This document shows, in pieces, positions 50,106 through 58,740 of a stretch of DNA of 64,000 nt (position 1 is the stretch's first letter; each line of letters opens with the position of its first letter). The position numbers and the translations under genes are program-made. This stretch comes from Micromonospora chaiyaphumensis (GTDB lineage Bacteria; Actinomycetota; Actinomycetes; Mycobacteriales; Micromonosporaceae). The DNA is taken from assembly GCF_900091435.1 (NCBI RefSeq), contig NZ_FMCS01000001.1:1-64000 (forward strand), written 5' to 3'. Below the pieces are notes generated by a model that made no database searches, was not told where the DNA came from, and saw only the letters and a program-made list of their open reading frames with translations.

Positions 50106-50765
50106 ATGAGCACGGGGGAGCGCTGGAGCGCGATGGCCGCGCTCGTCGACCGGTCCCGGCGGGCGCTGTACGACTACGTGTGCCGCTCCGACCATCCGGT
50201 CACCCGCGAGGAGGCGGCCGAGGCCCACGGGATGTCCCGCAACCTCACCGCGTTCCACCTCGACAAGCTCGTCGAGTCCGGGCTGCTGCGGTCCCACTAC
50301 GGGACGCCGGCCGACCAGCCCCGGGGCCGCGGCCGGACGCCGAAGGTCTACGAGGCGGCGGGCGACGGCGTGGCCATCACGGTTCCCGAGCGGCGCTACG
50401 AGCTCATTGCCGAGATCCTCGCCGACGCGGTCGCGGACGACCCGCACGACGCCCCCGAGGCGGCCCGCCGGCACGCCCGGCGACGCGGCCGGGACCTCGG
50501 CGCAGGGGTGCACGATTCCGGTGCGGACCTTGTCGGCGCCCTCGCCGGCCTCGGCTTCGAGCCCGAAGCGCGCAACGGTCAGGTTCTGCTGCGCAACTGC
50601 CCGTTCCACGCCCTGGCCAGCCGGCAGACCGCCCTGGTGTGCGGGCTCAACCACGCGTTCCTGGCCGGACTGGTCGACGGCGCCGGCCGCAGCGACCTGC
50701 TGCCCCGGCTCGCGCCACGTCCCGGCGCCTGCTGCGTCCGGTTGGACACCGCACCGGAGCGGTAA
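50106..50765 (+). CDS. Winged-helix regulator with SufR-like Cys cluster
   Basis: A 219-residue regulator. An ArsR/DeoR-type winged HTH (about 15-75, 'V-T-R-E-E-A-A-E-A-H-G-M-S-R-N-L') precedes a dimerising helical stretch and a C-terminal segment with N-C-P-F-H, L-V-C-G-L-N-H and G-A-C-C-V-R-L, a Cys spacing reminiscent of the Fe-S site of SufR-type repressors. Such proteins sense iron-sulfur status or redox. ATG 50106 has a -10 (TAACCT) 6 nt upstream and no ribosome-binding site. Divergent to folE, which it probably controls along with itself. Confidence 0.8.
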   Translation: MSTGERWSAMAALVDRSRRALYDYVCRSDHPVTREEAAEAHGMSRNLTAFHLDKLVESGLLRSHYGTPADQPRGRGRTPKVYEAAGDGVAITVPERRYELIAEILADAVADDPHDAPEAARRHARRRGRDLGAGVHDSGADLVGALAGLGFEPEARNGQVLLRNCPFHALASRQTALVCGLNHAFLAGLVDGAGRSDLLPRLAPRPGACCVRLDTAPER

Positions 50766-50875
50766 CTCCTGCCCCAACGCCTGCCGCACGCACCGAGGAA
50801 GCGCGGCCCCTCCGGTGTGTCGCCCGGCCAGCCGGGTACCCGCAGGGCCCGTGAACCAGCTCAGGGGAGGCGCGC

Positions 50876-51319
50876 ATGAGCGACGCGACCGGGCGTTCGG
50901 GCCGGAATGGGCGAAGCGGCAGCCCGACCGACCGTCTGGCACAGGATGTGGCGGACGTCGTCCGCGAGGAGATCCGCGGCGTCCGCGGGCAGTTGACCGA
51001 GGCTGCCCGCCCGGCCGGGCTGGGCATCGCGCTGCTGGCCACCGCGGGCGGTTGCCTGGTCCTCGGCGCCGGTGCGGCCTCCACCACGGTCCTGCGCCTA
51101 CTGGAGTCCTTCCTGCCTCGCCGGCTGGCGTCCGCGGGCCTCACCGCCGGCTACCTGGCCACCGCGGTGGTCCTCGGCGCGATGGGGCTGGAGCAGCTGC
51201 GCGCAGCCGGTGGCAGTTCGGCCCGGCTCGCTGACGAGGTGCGTGACATGGTGTCCGCGACCGCCTCCAGGGTGGTCCCGGCCGGCACCGATGCCGCCCG
51301 TGACGAATTGGGCCGGTAA
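50876..51319 (+). CDS. Actinobacterial phage-holin-family membrane protein
   Basis: A 147-residue protein with a basic cytoplasmic N-terminus, a conserved amphipathic helix ('D-R-L-A-Q-D-V-A-D-V-V-R-E-E-I'), two membrane spans (about 46-72 and 86-106) and a C-terminal helical tail. This is the Act_Hol_III/PF07332-like pattern, which is widespread on actinobacterial chromosomes and not a sign of a prophage. Function unknown. GGGGAGG precedes the ATG. The ChaB-type gene follows after 24 nt, so they may form a small operon linked to envelope stress. Confidence 0.8.
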   Translation: MSDATGRSGRNGRSGSPTDRLAQDVADVVREEIRGVRGQLTEAARPAGLGIALLATAGGCLVLGAGAASTTVLRLLESFLPRRLASAGLTAGYLATAVVLGAMGLEQLRAAGGSSARLADEVRDMVSATASRVVPAGTDAARDELGR

Positions 51320-51343
51320 CGAGGGCCGGAAGGGAGGGATGTC

Positions 51344-51778
51344 ATGCCGGACAAGCACGAGCAGGCCGAGCAGATGCGCGACGACGTGCCGTCGACCGTC
51401 GCGCGTTCGGACGACAAGGCGGTCCGCACGTACAAGAAGACGCTGGAGTCGGCCGAGGAGACCTATGGCGACGGGGAGCGGGCGCACCGCACGGCGTTCG
51501 CGTCGTTGAAGCACACGCACGAGAAGGTCGGCGACCACTGGGAGCCAAAGGAGCACAAGGGGCCGTCGGACCCGCAGGCGGCGCTGGGCACCCCGGCCTC
51601 CCGCGACCGGGCCCGCCCGACCGCCCAAGGGGTCGACGCCAACGCCAGCAGGGGGCACCTCGAGGAGGTGGCCCGCCGGGTGGGCATCGACGATCCGCAG
51701 AGCCTGGACAGAGACGAGCTGGTCCAGGCCATCGAGAAGGCCAACGCCCGGGCTACCGCCCGCGCCCGGCGGAGGTGA
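51344..51778 (+). CDS. ChaB-domain protein with Rho_N-like C-terminus
   Basis: A 144-residue basic protein. The N-terminal 60 residues are a ChaB domain ('D-V-P-S-T-V-A-R-S-D-D-K-A-V-R-T-Y-K-K'), linker sequence follows, and the C-terminal 40 residues are a Rho_N/SAP-like module ('S-R-G-H-L-E-E-V-A-R-R-V-G-I-D' to 'R-D-E-L-V-Q-A-I'), a nucleic-acid-binding helix. This combination is common in actinobacteria as a small cation- or stress-linked protein with unknown role. ATG 51344 has GGAGGG upstream. Confidence 0.85.
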   Translation: MPDKHEQAEQMRDDVPSTVARSDDKAVRTYKKTLESAEETYGDGERAHRTAFASLKHTHEKVGDHWEPKEHKGPSDPQAALGTPASRDRARPTAQGVDANASRGHLEEVARRVGIDDPQSLDRDELVQAIEKANARATARARRR

Positions 51779-51803
51779 ACCGACGGCCAGTCGGGGGCCG
51801 CGG

Positions 51804-52160
51804 TCAACCGTAGTACTCGACCAGGCAGAACTCGTGGTCCTCCGGGTCGGCCATGACGACAACCACGCCCTCCTCGTAGTCGTGCCGCTCGCCGGTGAAC
51901 CGGCCACCGAGCTCGATGACCTCCGTCATGGCCTCGTCGATGTCGGCGACGGTGATGTCGAGGTGAGTCCGCACCTTGCCGGTCTGAGGCTCGGGCACGG
52001 GCTGGAACACCAGCCGCGGTTGGGGGTCACCCCGCTCGCCGAGGTAGACCCAGCCCTCCTGCGACGGGCCGGGCTCGCGACCGAGCAGGGCGCTCCAGAA
52101 CCGGGCCACCCGCTGCGGGTCGAGGCAGTCGATCGTGACACCGGACCAGACGTTCGCCAT
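51804..52160 (-). CDS. VOC-family protein
   Basis: A 118-residue VOC protein with 'T-I-D-C-L-D-P-Q-R-V-A-R-F-W-S-A-L-L-G' and the C-terminal 'V-V-V-M-A-D-P-E-D-H-E-F-C-L-V' half. The two halves form a single glyoxalase-like site; the substrate is unknown. ATG 52160 is chosen because the family starts right there; extending further runs into the divergent M1 gene's promoter. Convergent with the ChaB-type gene (25-nt gap). Confidence 0.85.
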   Translation of the reverse strand: MANVWSGVTIDCLDPQRVARFWSALLGREPGPSQEGWVYLGERGDPQPRLVFQPVPEPQTGKVRTHLDITVADIDEAMTEVIELGGRFTGERHDYEEGVVVVMADPEDHEFCLVEYYG

Positions 52161-52233
52161 GTGCCCATCCTGCCGGAGCGGGCCCATCGAACTGCGCCGA
52201 CATCGCGGGCCCCACGGAAGTGGATCTCTGCCG

Positions 52234-52239
52234 TATGGT
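52234..52239 (+). promoter_or_regulatory. -10 hexamer TATGGT, leaderless geometry
   Basis: TATGGT ends 6 nt before ATG 52246; there is no ribosome-binding site. Confidence 0.5.
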
Positions 52240-52245
52240 GCGCTG

Positions 52246-53718
52246 ATGCGTCGCCACGTGCCACTGATCCTGCTTCTCGCACCGCTGCTCGTCACCGCGT
52301 GCACCACCGACCCGGCCGCCCCGGCCACCGGCTCGTCCACCCCCACGACCACGCCGAGCCCCACCGCCCCGGCCGTCGACTACACCGCCTGGCAGGCCGG
52401 GCGCTCGACCCCGGTGGCCGACAGGGTCTACCCGGCCCGTGGCACCGACACGCTCGACGTCCTGCACTACGACCTGGCGCTGGACTGGGCGCCGACGACC
52501 AGGACCCTCACGGGCACCGCCACCCTGCGGATCCGGCCCACCAAGGACGCCCCCAGCCTGGTCCTCGACTTCATGCCCTACCAGGTCGACGGGGTGACGC
52601 TGGACGGCACGGCGGTGACCGGCACCGTCGCGAAGGAGAAGCTGACCGTGACCGCCCCGGTCGTCGCCGACAAGCCGGTGACGCTGGTGGTCAGATACCA
52701 CGGCAAGCCGAAGACGACGCCCATGCCCTCGCACCGCAAGGACGTGGAGGCCCTGGGCCTCACCGTCACCAAGGAGGGCGGCCTCTGGACGATGCAGGAG
52801 CCGTTCGGCGCCTTCACCTGGTACCCGGCCAACGACCAGCCGTCCGACGAGGCCCTCTACGACATCCGGGTGACCGTCCCGGCCGGCTGGACCGCCATCG
52901 CCAGCGGCACCCCGGCCGGGCAGTCCGGCACCACCTTTACCTACCGCAGCGCCGACCCGGTCGCGACGTACCTGACCACGCTCGCCGTCGGGAAGTACCA
53001 GAAGCTGACCGCCAAGGGGCCCCGTGGCATCCCGCTGACCTACTGGTACCGCAAGGGCACCGACGACAAGCTGCTGCCGTACCTCAAGAAGTCCCCCCAG
53101 TACCTGGCCTGGCTGGAGAAGAAGTTCGGCCCGTACCCGTTCCCGTCCGGCGGGGTCGTGGTGGTCGATTCGGCGTCCGGCATGGAGACGCAGCAGATGA
53201 TCACGATGGGCCGGAAGATCGAGAACACCAAGGCCCGCCGGGACCGGTGGGGCGGCGACCTGCTGCACGAGTACGCCCACCAGTGGTTCGGCGACTCCGT
53301 CACCCCGACCACCTGGACCGACCTGTGGCTGAACGAGGGCTGGGCCCAGTACGCCCAGGACCTGTACACCAAGGAGACCCTGCACCTCAGTGACGCCAGC
53401 CTGGACCGGTACCTGCGCGACGCCGACGCCGCCGCGCGCAAGAAGCTCGGCCCGCCCGGCAAGCCCAACCCGAAGAACTTCGCCGAGGGAAACGTCTACC
53501 TCTGCCCCGAGGCCATGCTCCACGAGATCCACCGGAAGCTGGGCGACAAGGCGTTCTTCGCGCTCGCCCGGGCCTGGGTGCAGGACCAGCGCAACACCCA
53601 GCAGGACCGGGCGTCGTTCATCGCCTTCGTGAACAAGCAGACCGGCCGCGATTTCACCAAGCTCATCAACACCTGGCTGGACTCGAAGACCACGCCGAAG
53701 GCCGTCACCGTCGCGTGA
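52246..53718 (+). CDS. M1-family metallopeptidase lipoprotein
   Basis: A 490-residue lipoprotein: lipobox L-V-T-A-C with C19, then a Ser/Thr/Pro tether. The M1 beta domain is followed by the zinc site H341-E342-x-x-H345 and third ligand E364 (H-E-Y-A-H-Q-W-F-G-D ... W-L-N-E-G). The GxMEN motif is replaced by 'S-G-M-E-T', keeping the Met and Glu that contact the substrate's N-terminus. Like the M1 enzyme at 17.7 kb it is the short form lacking the long C-terminal domain, but here it is anchored to the membrane. An aminopeptidase working on the cell surface; possibly nutrient acquisition. Confidence 0.9.
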   Translation: MRRHVPLILLLAPLLVTACTTDPAAPATGSSTPTTTPSPTAPAVDYTAWQAGRSTPVADRVYPARGTDTLDVLHYDLALDWAPTTRTLTGTATLRIRPTKDAPSLVLDFMPYQVDGVTLDGTAVTGTVAKEKLTVTAPVVADKPVTLVVRYHGKPKTTPMPSHRKDVEALGLTVTKEGGLWTMQEPFGAFTWYPANDQPSDEALYDIRVTVPAGWTAIASGTPAGQSGTTFTYRSADPVATYLTTLAVGKYQKLTAKGPRGIPLTYWYRKGTDDKLLPYLKKSPQYLAWLEKKFGPYPFPSGGVVVVDSASGMETQQMITMGRKIENTKARRDRWGGDLLHEYAHQWFGDSVTPTTWTDLWLNEGWAQYAQDLYTKETLHLSDASLDRYLRDADAAARKKLGPPGKPNPKNFAEGNVYLCPEAMLHEIHRKLGDKAFFALARAWVQDQRNTQQDRASFIAFVNKQTGRDFTKLINTWLDSKTTPKAVTVA

Positions 53719-53799
53719 GGCGAGTCGCTGCGGCGCGCCCGGCCGGTGGCCGGCGGGGCGCGCCGCGGCGGTGTCCGTCGCGGCCTTGCGAGAGCCTCC

Positions 53800-53805
53800 T
53801 ACCCT
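53800..53805 (+). promoter_or_regulatory. -10 hexamer TACCCT, leaderless geometry
   Basis: TACCCT ends 6 nt before GTG 53812; no ribosome-binding site. Confidence 0.5.
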
Positions 53806-53811
53806 GCGGCT

Positions 53812-54591
53812 GTGACCCGTCGAGCGGTCGTGGCCGCCGTCTCCGCAGGAGCGATCCTCCTGCTGGCTTGCGTGGCCAGCGCGCGGACGGGAAACGGCCC
53901 CGCCGCCCCGGCGTCGACCGTCAGCGCCGACGCCACCACCGGCGCCACCACCGCCGAGGCGATCGAGCTGCTGAGGTCGGGCACGCAGTTCGTCGACCGG
54001 ACGAGCTTCCGCGCCGACGTCGACATCGCAAGCCAGGTCACGACGCTGTCGTACGTCGACAACGTCCACAAGCGTGCCGTCGCCACGGTCTCGGCGTCCG
54101 GTCAGGCCGTCGAGATCCGGATGATCGGTGACGAGGTCTACCTGAGGAGCGAGGTGGACCTGCCGGGGGTCGGCCACGAGTGGCTGGCCCTCGACCCGGC
54201 GCGGGTGCCGGCAGACTTCGCCCTCAGCTTCGCCCCGGGCAGGAACGACCCCGGCGGATCGGCGCGCCTCATCAAGGCGATCGTCACCGCACGGTCGGCC
54301 GGCTCTCAGATTGTCGGGACCATCGACCTGACCCGGGTGGGCGCCGGCAACGGGATCACCTTCCGCGCCGGTCCGGACGGGTTTCCCGACGCCGCGCGCA
54401 GCAACCCGTTCCGGGCGACGCTCGATGCCGAGGGCCGGTTGGTCACCTTCCTGATCCCGGCCGCCGTTAACGGCATGCCGAACGCGTCCCTGCGTTACAG
54501 CGGCTTCGGCGCGGCGGTCGACGTCACGCGGCCGCAGGGAGCGGTCGCCGCTCCCGATGCCCTGTATCCCCAGCTCGGGCTGGGCGGTTGA
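53812..54591 (+). CDS. LppX/LprG-like lipoprotein
   Basis: A 259-residue exported lipoprotein with a lipobox (L-L-L-A-C) ending the leader, then an Ala/Thr-rich linker and a LolA-like fold: long beta strands such as 'R-T-S-F-R-A-D-V-D-I-A' and 'V-E-I-R-M-I-G-D-E-V-Y-L-R-S' with few helices. In mycobacteria such proteins carry lipids between membrane leaflets; here only the general fold is inferred. GTG 53812 is the start (leaderless). The gene ends 32 nt before the convergent GlxA-type gene. Confidence 0.75.
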   Translation: MTRRAVVAAVSAGAILLLACVASARTGNGPAAPASTVSADATTGATTAEAIELLRSGTQFVDRTSFRADVDIASQVTTLSYVDNVHKRAVATVSASGQAVEIRMIGDEVYLRSEVDLPGVGHEWLALDPARVPADFALSFAPGRNDPGGSARLIKAIVTARSAGSQIVGTIDLTRVGAGNGITFRAGPDGFPDAARSNPFRATLDAEGRLVTFLIPAAVNGMPNASLRYSGFGAAVDVTRPQGAVAAPDALYPQLGLGG

Positions 54592-54623
54592 GACCGGGTG
54601 GCGGGTTCGCAACCCGACGTGCG

Positions 54624-55562
54624 TCAGTTGGCGGAGAACGTGCGCCGGTACGCCGACGGGCTGACGCCGACGAGTTCCTTGAAGCGGTCGCGGAATGTGG
54701 TCGCCGAGGCGAAGCCGGTCGCCTGCCCCACCCGCTCGACGGGCAGGTCGCTGGTCTCCAGCAGGTGTTGCGCGCGGCGCACCCGATGGTGGGTGAGCCA
54801 CTGCATCGGCGTGGTTCCGGTCTGGGCGCGGAAGCGCCGCAGCAGGGTGCGCACGCTGACGGCGGCCTGGGCGGCCATGTCGTCGAGGTCGATGTCGCGG
54901 ACGGCGTTGCCGGCGAGCCACTGCAGCAGCGGCGCGAGGGAGCCGCTCGCGGTGGGTGGTTCGTGGGTGATGAACTGCGCCTGGCCGCCGGCGCGTTCCA
55001 GCGGCATCACCGAGGCGCGGGCGACCTCCGCTGCGACGGCGGCGCCGTGGTCGCGCCGGACCATGTGCAGGCACAGGTCGAGCCCGGCGGCCGCCCCCGC
55101 CGAGGTCAGCACGTCACCCTCGTCGACGTAGAGCAGGTTCTCCTCGACGGTGACGGTGGGATGCCTGCGGGCCAGCTCCGCGGCGGCGGACCAGTGGGTG
55201 GTGGCGCGGCGGCCGTCGAGCAGGCCGGCCTCGGCCAGGATGAAGGCGCCCACGCAGATCGACGCCACCCGGACGCCCCGGGCGGCCGCCGTCCGCACGG
55301 CCTTGAGCAGTGGCGCCGAGGTCGGTACGGCGAGGTCCGCGATGCCGGGCACGATCACCGTGTCCGCGTCGATCAGGGCGTCGAGGCGCCCGGGCGCCCG
55401 CAGCACGAAGGAACCCGCGTCGACCTCACGGCGCTCGGCACACACCGTCACCCGGTAGGCCGGCGCGCCGCCGGGTAGCCGCGCCCTGCCGAACACCTCG
55501 AGCGCGGTCGCCAGGTCGAAGCCGACCACCCCGTCGAACGCCGCCACCGCCACCGCGTGCAC
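54624..55562 (-). CDS. GlxA-type transcriptional regulator (DJ-1/PfpI + AraC)
   Basis: A 312-residue regulator. The DJ-1/PfpI-type domain (1-190) has 'S-I-C-V-G-A-F-I-L-A-E-A-G-L-L-D-G' around the would-be nucleophile Cys, and the AraC domain (about 210-308) has two helix-turn-helices ending 'A-T-G-F-A-S-A-T-T-F-R-D-R-F-K'. The start is GTG 55562. Same architecture as the gene at 16.3 kb but only moderately similar. Divergent from the DUF6010 gene (96-nt gap). Confidence 0.88.
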   Translation of the reverse strand: MHAVAVAAFDGVVGFDLATALEVFGRARLPGGAPAYRVTVCAERREVDAGSFVLRAPGRLDALIDADTVIVPGIADLAVPTSAPLLKAVRTAAARGVRVASICVGAFILAEAGLLDGRRATTHWSAAAELARRHPTVTVEENLLYVDEGDVLTSAGAAAGLDLCLHMVRRDHGAAVAAEVARASVMPLERAGGQAQFITHEPPTASGSLAPLLQWLAGNAVRDIDLDDMAAQAAVSVRTLLRRFRAQTGTTPMQWLTHHRVRRAQHLLETSDLPVERVGQATGFASATTFRDRFKELVGVSPSAYRRTFSAN

Positions 55563-55646
55563 GCGCCGAGGCTACCCCCGGGTGCCGTGGCGGCGAGCCG
55601 TTGATGGTTGGCGCTCGCGCCACTGTTCGTCCCGCGGCCCCGATCG

Positions 55647-55652
55647 TAGGTT
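55647..55652 (+). promoter_or_regulatory. -10 hexamer TAGGTT, leaderless geometry
   Basis: TAGGTT ends 6 nt before ATG 55659; no ribosome-binding site. Confidence 0.5.
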
Positions 55653-55658
55653 GCCTGC

Positions 55659-56087
55659 ATGTTCGTGATCGCGCCCGTGCTGATCGGGCTGGCCTACGCC
55701 GCGCTGAACTCGTTGATCCCCGCCGTGCACCGCCGGCCCGTCAACGCCGTCATGGTCGCCGGGGCGGGCGCCGCCTACCTCAGCGGCGGCTTCGGGGTGT
55801 GGGAGCTGCTGTTCACCGCGGCGATGACGTACGCCGCCTTCCGCGGGCTGCGGTCCTGGCGGTGGATCGGCGTGGCGTGGCTGATGCACACGGCCTGGGA
55901 CCTGCTGCACCACCGGTACGGCGGGCCGATCCTGCCGTTCGCGGCGGATTCCTCGCTGGGCTGCGCGATCTGCGACCCGGTCATCGCCGTGTGGTGCCTC
56001 GCGGGCGGCCGGTCCGTACCGGATCTGTGGCGGTCCTGGACCCACCGGACGGCGGGCCGTCGCACCTACCCGGGCGGTGCGGCGTGA
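55659..56087 (+). CDS. Small membrane protein (DUF6010-like)
   Basis: A 142-residue integral membrane protein with four hydrophobic spans and a characteristic 'W-L-M-H-T-A-W-D-L-L-H-H-R-Y-G-G-P-I-L-P' stretch rich in His between spans 3 and 4, suggesting a metal or haem site in the membrane. Family resemblance is to DUF6010 proteins of unknown function. ATG 55659 is leaderless. It faces the GlxA-type regulator, which might control it. Confidence 0.7.
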   Translation: MFVIAPVLIGLAYAALNSLIPAVHRRPVNAVMVAGAGAAYLSGGFGVWELLFTAAMTYAAFRGLRSWRWIGVAWLMHTAWDLLHHRYGGPILPFAADSSLGCAICDPVIAVWCLAGGRSVPDLWRSWTHRTAGRRTYPGGAA

Positions 56088-56108
56088 GAAGCGCCGTCCG
56101 GACGAATT

Positions 56109-56146
56109 GGCAGGCCGCGACGCCGGTCCCCGCGTCGCGGCCTGCC
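56109..56146. terminator. Perfect 15-bp bidirectional hairpin
   Basis: Arms 56109-56123 and 56132-56146 pair perfectly around an 8-nt loop between the convergent DUF6010 and subtilisin genes. Confidence 0.75.
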
Positions 56147-56201
56147 CTTCCTCACGGTCCCTTCACCACAGCTCGACCATGGTCGAGCCGCGGACCGCGG
56201 C

Positions 56202-58664
56202 CTACTTCCCGTTGTTCGGCACCGGGTGCATGACGGTCAGGGTCATGCTGTTGTTCTTGTAGGACACCCGGAACAGGTAACCACCCACGTTCAGGGCCCG
56301 GTTCTCGGGCAGCGCGTGGAAGGCGCCCTTGATCGAGCTACCGCTCATGATCGTGAACACGGTGCCCGGGGTCAGCTTGCCCCGCACGTCCAGGTCCAGC
56401 TCGCCGTCCAGCACCAGCTTGCCCGCCGCCCGGACGCTCGTGTAGTCGCGGTCGCCGGAGATCGTGACGGCGACGCGACCCTGCCCGCCGACGGTCACGT
56501 TCCCGCCGACGTTCAGAACGTTGCCCGCGGAGGTGCCGGGGAGCTGCGCGGCCTCGTCGGACGCGAGCCCGGGCCGCAGCACGCCGCTGGTGACGGTCAC
56601 GCTGGCACCCACGCTGCCACTGCCGCCGAGCGTGCCGCCCTGGACGTCGATCGAGCTTGCGTGCGAGCCGGTGATCGAAAGCTTGCCGCCTTCCACCGTC
56701 GTGCCGCCCTCGTAGGTGGCGTCGCCCGTCATGATCAGCGTGCCGGGACCTTGCTTGGTCAGAGAGGCCGTGTAGAGGTTGTTGTCGATGTTGTTCTGGA
56801 TGTAGGCCGCGCGCTGGTCCATCCATTCCTTGCGCCACTTGACGGCGTCCGCATAGGTGATCTTGTCGTACAGCTCGGGATGGCCGTTGGTGACAGCTTG
56901 GACGTGGGGATCACCCAGAATGCCCTGAAGCATGAAGGCCTGTTCGTCAAGCGTGCCGTCCGGGTTCAGCACGTTGGGACTGAAGTCACCGGCGTACGCA
57001 ATGCCGTGCTCCTTGTAGCCCGCCAGCCACTCCCGATCCTCCCTCTCCCTCTCCTTGATCGCGATCTGGCTGATGTCGTTCGACCACACGTCCAGGGGTG
57101 CCTTGTCCATGTTGTACGTCATGGGGCTCAGCAGCTGGCCGGGGCCGTACATGCCCTTGGCCAGATCGGGAATCCCCCAGCCCCAGCGCTCGTCCGGAAG
57201 ACCGTCGGGAGCGGTCCAGGCGATGGACTCCCCGGAGGGGGAGGTCTGCCCGGTGCCGAGGAATCTCACACCGTCGGACATCTTGTTGTTCGCCGTGGTG
57301 AACATCAGCTCACGCACCTGCTTGGCGTCCATGTCCGGGTAGCGGGAGAGCAGAACCCCCATCACCGATGTCGCGACGGGCGTTGCCGGTGACGTGCCGC
57401 TTGAGTTCGAATAGTTGGTGTCACCACCGCTGCTCGTGGTCCGAACGTTGTTCGAAGGGGTGGACACGTTCCACCATTTGGCGAGCCCCGCCTCGTTGTA
57501 CCCGAACTGCTTCGTGTATTCGGGATTGGTCGCGGTGGGCGGCTGCACCCCGCCGACGGCTATCCACTGCTTCTCCGCCGAGGGATTGAAGAGGGGATAC
57601 GCCGGGCGGAAATACGGGTTGCTCCAGTCGTTGTTGCCGGCCGACCTTGCGTTGACGGTGCCGCTGTCCTTGATGGCGTCCCAGATGGCGTCCATGAAGG
57701 AACGTCCGGGGTGGTTCGGGTTGTATTGAATGCCGCCTTCGGAGTAGCTCTTCTTGAAGAAGAAATACTGGTACTCCAGATCCTTCAGGTACTCGTTGGG
57801 GATAATGGTCGCCATTGCCGTGGCGCTGGCGCTGTCCTTGCCAGCCACCTGGTAGGCGTTGGCGCGATTGCCGTTGACCCCGCGATCGTTCCCCAGGCCG
57901 TCATAGCGGGTTCTGTCGAGAGTCTGGACGAAAGAGCCCCAGCTGCTGTTGATGACCTGGGCACCAGCGTCGACCAGGGCCTTATTGGCTGTGTACCAGT
58001 ACACGTAGTCGTGGAAGGGGCCGTGGGACTGGCTGTCGGAGCCGCCGGTCTTGGCGACGTACATCTTCGATCCAAAGGCGATGCCGTGCTGGTCTCTGCC
58101 ATCGCGCATGCCGGAGGTGACCCCAAGCATGCCGGTCCCGTGCGAGTAGTCACTCGTTCTCGCCTGATCACCGGCCACGGTGAACCACTCGCCCGCAGTG
58201 AAGGGGTTCGACGGGGTCGCGCCACGATACCCGTAGCCGGACGTGCCGTAGACACCCTCCCCCTTCACCGGCTCGATCAGCTCGGTCTGAAATGCTTCGT
58301 GTGTAGGCCGGTAGCCCGAATCCATCATGCCCAGCGTGACGCCCTGACCGCAGTACCCGAGGGCGTAGGCGGTGGAGGCGTTTACCGCGGTGAGCTGCCA
58401 TGGGGAATTGACCGCTGTGCCAGGAGTGGAAGGATTGTGGCCGGTATAATTGCCGTATTCCGGCGTTTCCCAACTGGCTTTAGCGGCAGCTAGCTCCTCT
58501 GGACTCGTGGCGACAAAGCCGGGGTCTTCCGGGTACGACCACTGCGCGCAGGCCGCGCGTTCGTCGGCCCCCGGCCCGGCCAGGGCGCCGGTCGCCGGCA
58601 GGCCCGCGGCCACGACCGCCAAGGCCAGCACCGAGCCGCGCCGGGCAAGCTTCCCTCTTCGCAT
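56202..58664 (-). CDS. Secreted subtilisin (S8) peptidase with autotransporter-type beta-helix
   Basis: An 820-residue exported protease. Signal peptide about 1-30. Catalytic triad D115 (L-G-M-M-D-S-G), H175 (D-Y-S-H-G-T-G) and S425 (S-S-G-T-S-P-A-T-P), with oxyanion N near 344 (A-G-N-N). Residues about 640-800 are Gly/Thr-rich beta-helix sequence with 'G-P-G-T-L-I-M-T-G-D', 'G-G-T-T-V-E-G-G-K-L' and 'V-L-N-V-G-G-N-V-T-V', the autotransporter-associated repeat. There is no outer-membrane barrel domain, which would be meaningless in this envelope. The catalytic half uses more A/T-ending codons than the beta-helix half, a sign of mosaic origin. Start ATG 58664 begins the signal peptide. Confidence 0.88.
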   Translation of the reverse strand: MRRGKLARRGSVLALAVVAAGLPATGALAGPGADERAACAQWSYPEDPGFVATSPEELAAAKASWETPEYGNYTGHNPSTPGTAVNSPWQLTAVNASTAYALGYCGQGVTLGMMDSGYRPTHEAFQTELIEPVKGEGVYGTSGYGYRGATPSNPFTAGEWFTVAGDQARTSDYSHGTGMLGVTSGMRDGRDQHGIAFGSKMYVAKTGGSDSQSHGPFHDYVYWYTANKALVDAGAQVINSSWGSFVQTLDRTRYDGLGNDRGVNGNRANAYQVAGKDSASATAMATIIPNEYLKDLEYQYFFFKKSYSEGGIQYNPNHPGRSFMDAIWDAIKDSGTVNARSAGNNDWSNPYFRPAYPLFNPSAEKQWIAVGGVQPPTATNPEYTKQFGYNEAGLAKWWNVSTPSNNVRTTSSGGDTNYSNSSGTSPATPVATSVMGVLLSRYPDMDAKQVRELMFTTANNKMSDGVRFLGTGQTSPSGESIAWTAPDGLPDERWGWGIPDLAKGMYGPGQLLSPMTYNMDKAPLDVWSNDISQIAIKEREREDREWLAGYKEHGIAYAGDFSPNVLNPDGTLDEQAFMLQGILGDPHVQAVTNGHPELYDKITYADAVKWRKEWMDQRAAYIQNNIDNNLYTASLTKQGPGTLIMTGDATYEGGTTVEGGKLSITGSHASSIDVQGGTLGGSGSVGASVTVTSGVLRPGLASDEAAQLPGTSAGNVLNVGGNVTVGGQGRVAVTISGDRDYTSVRAAGKLVLDGELDLDVRGKLTPGTVFTIMSGSSIKGAFHALPENRALNVGGYLFRVSYKNNSMTLTVMHPVPNNGK

Positions 58665-58740
58665 CTGCGTGCTCCTCTCCCCACACCACCCGTCGACCAG
58701 TGGCTCGAGGTCCCTTGTCGGCGCGGACGCGGGCCAGTCG

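Noticed and set aside
50876..51319. Holin-like gene as evidence of a prophage
   Set aside because: This holin family is common on actinobacterial chromosomes; no integrase, capsid, terminase or lysin genes are nearby.
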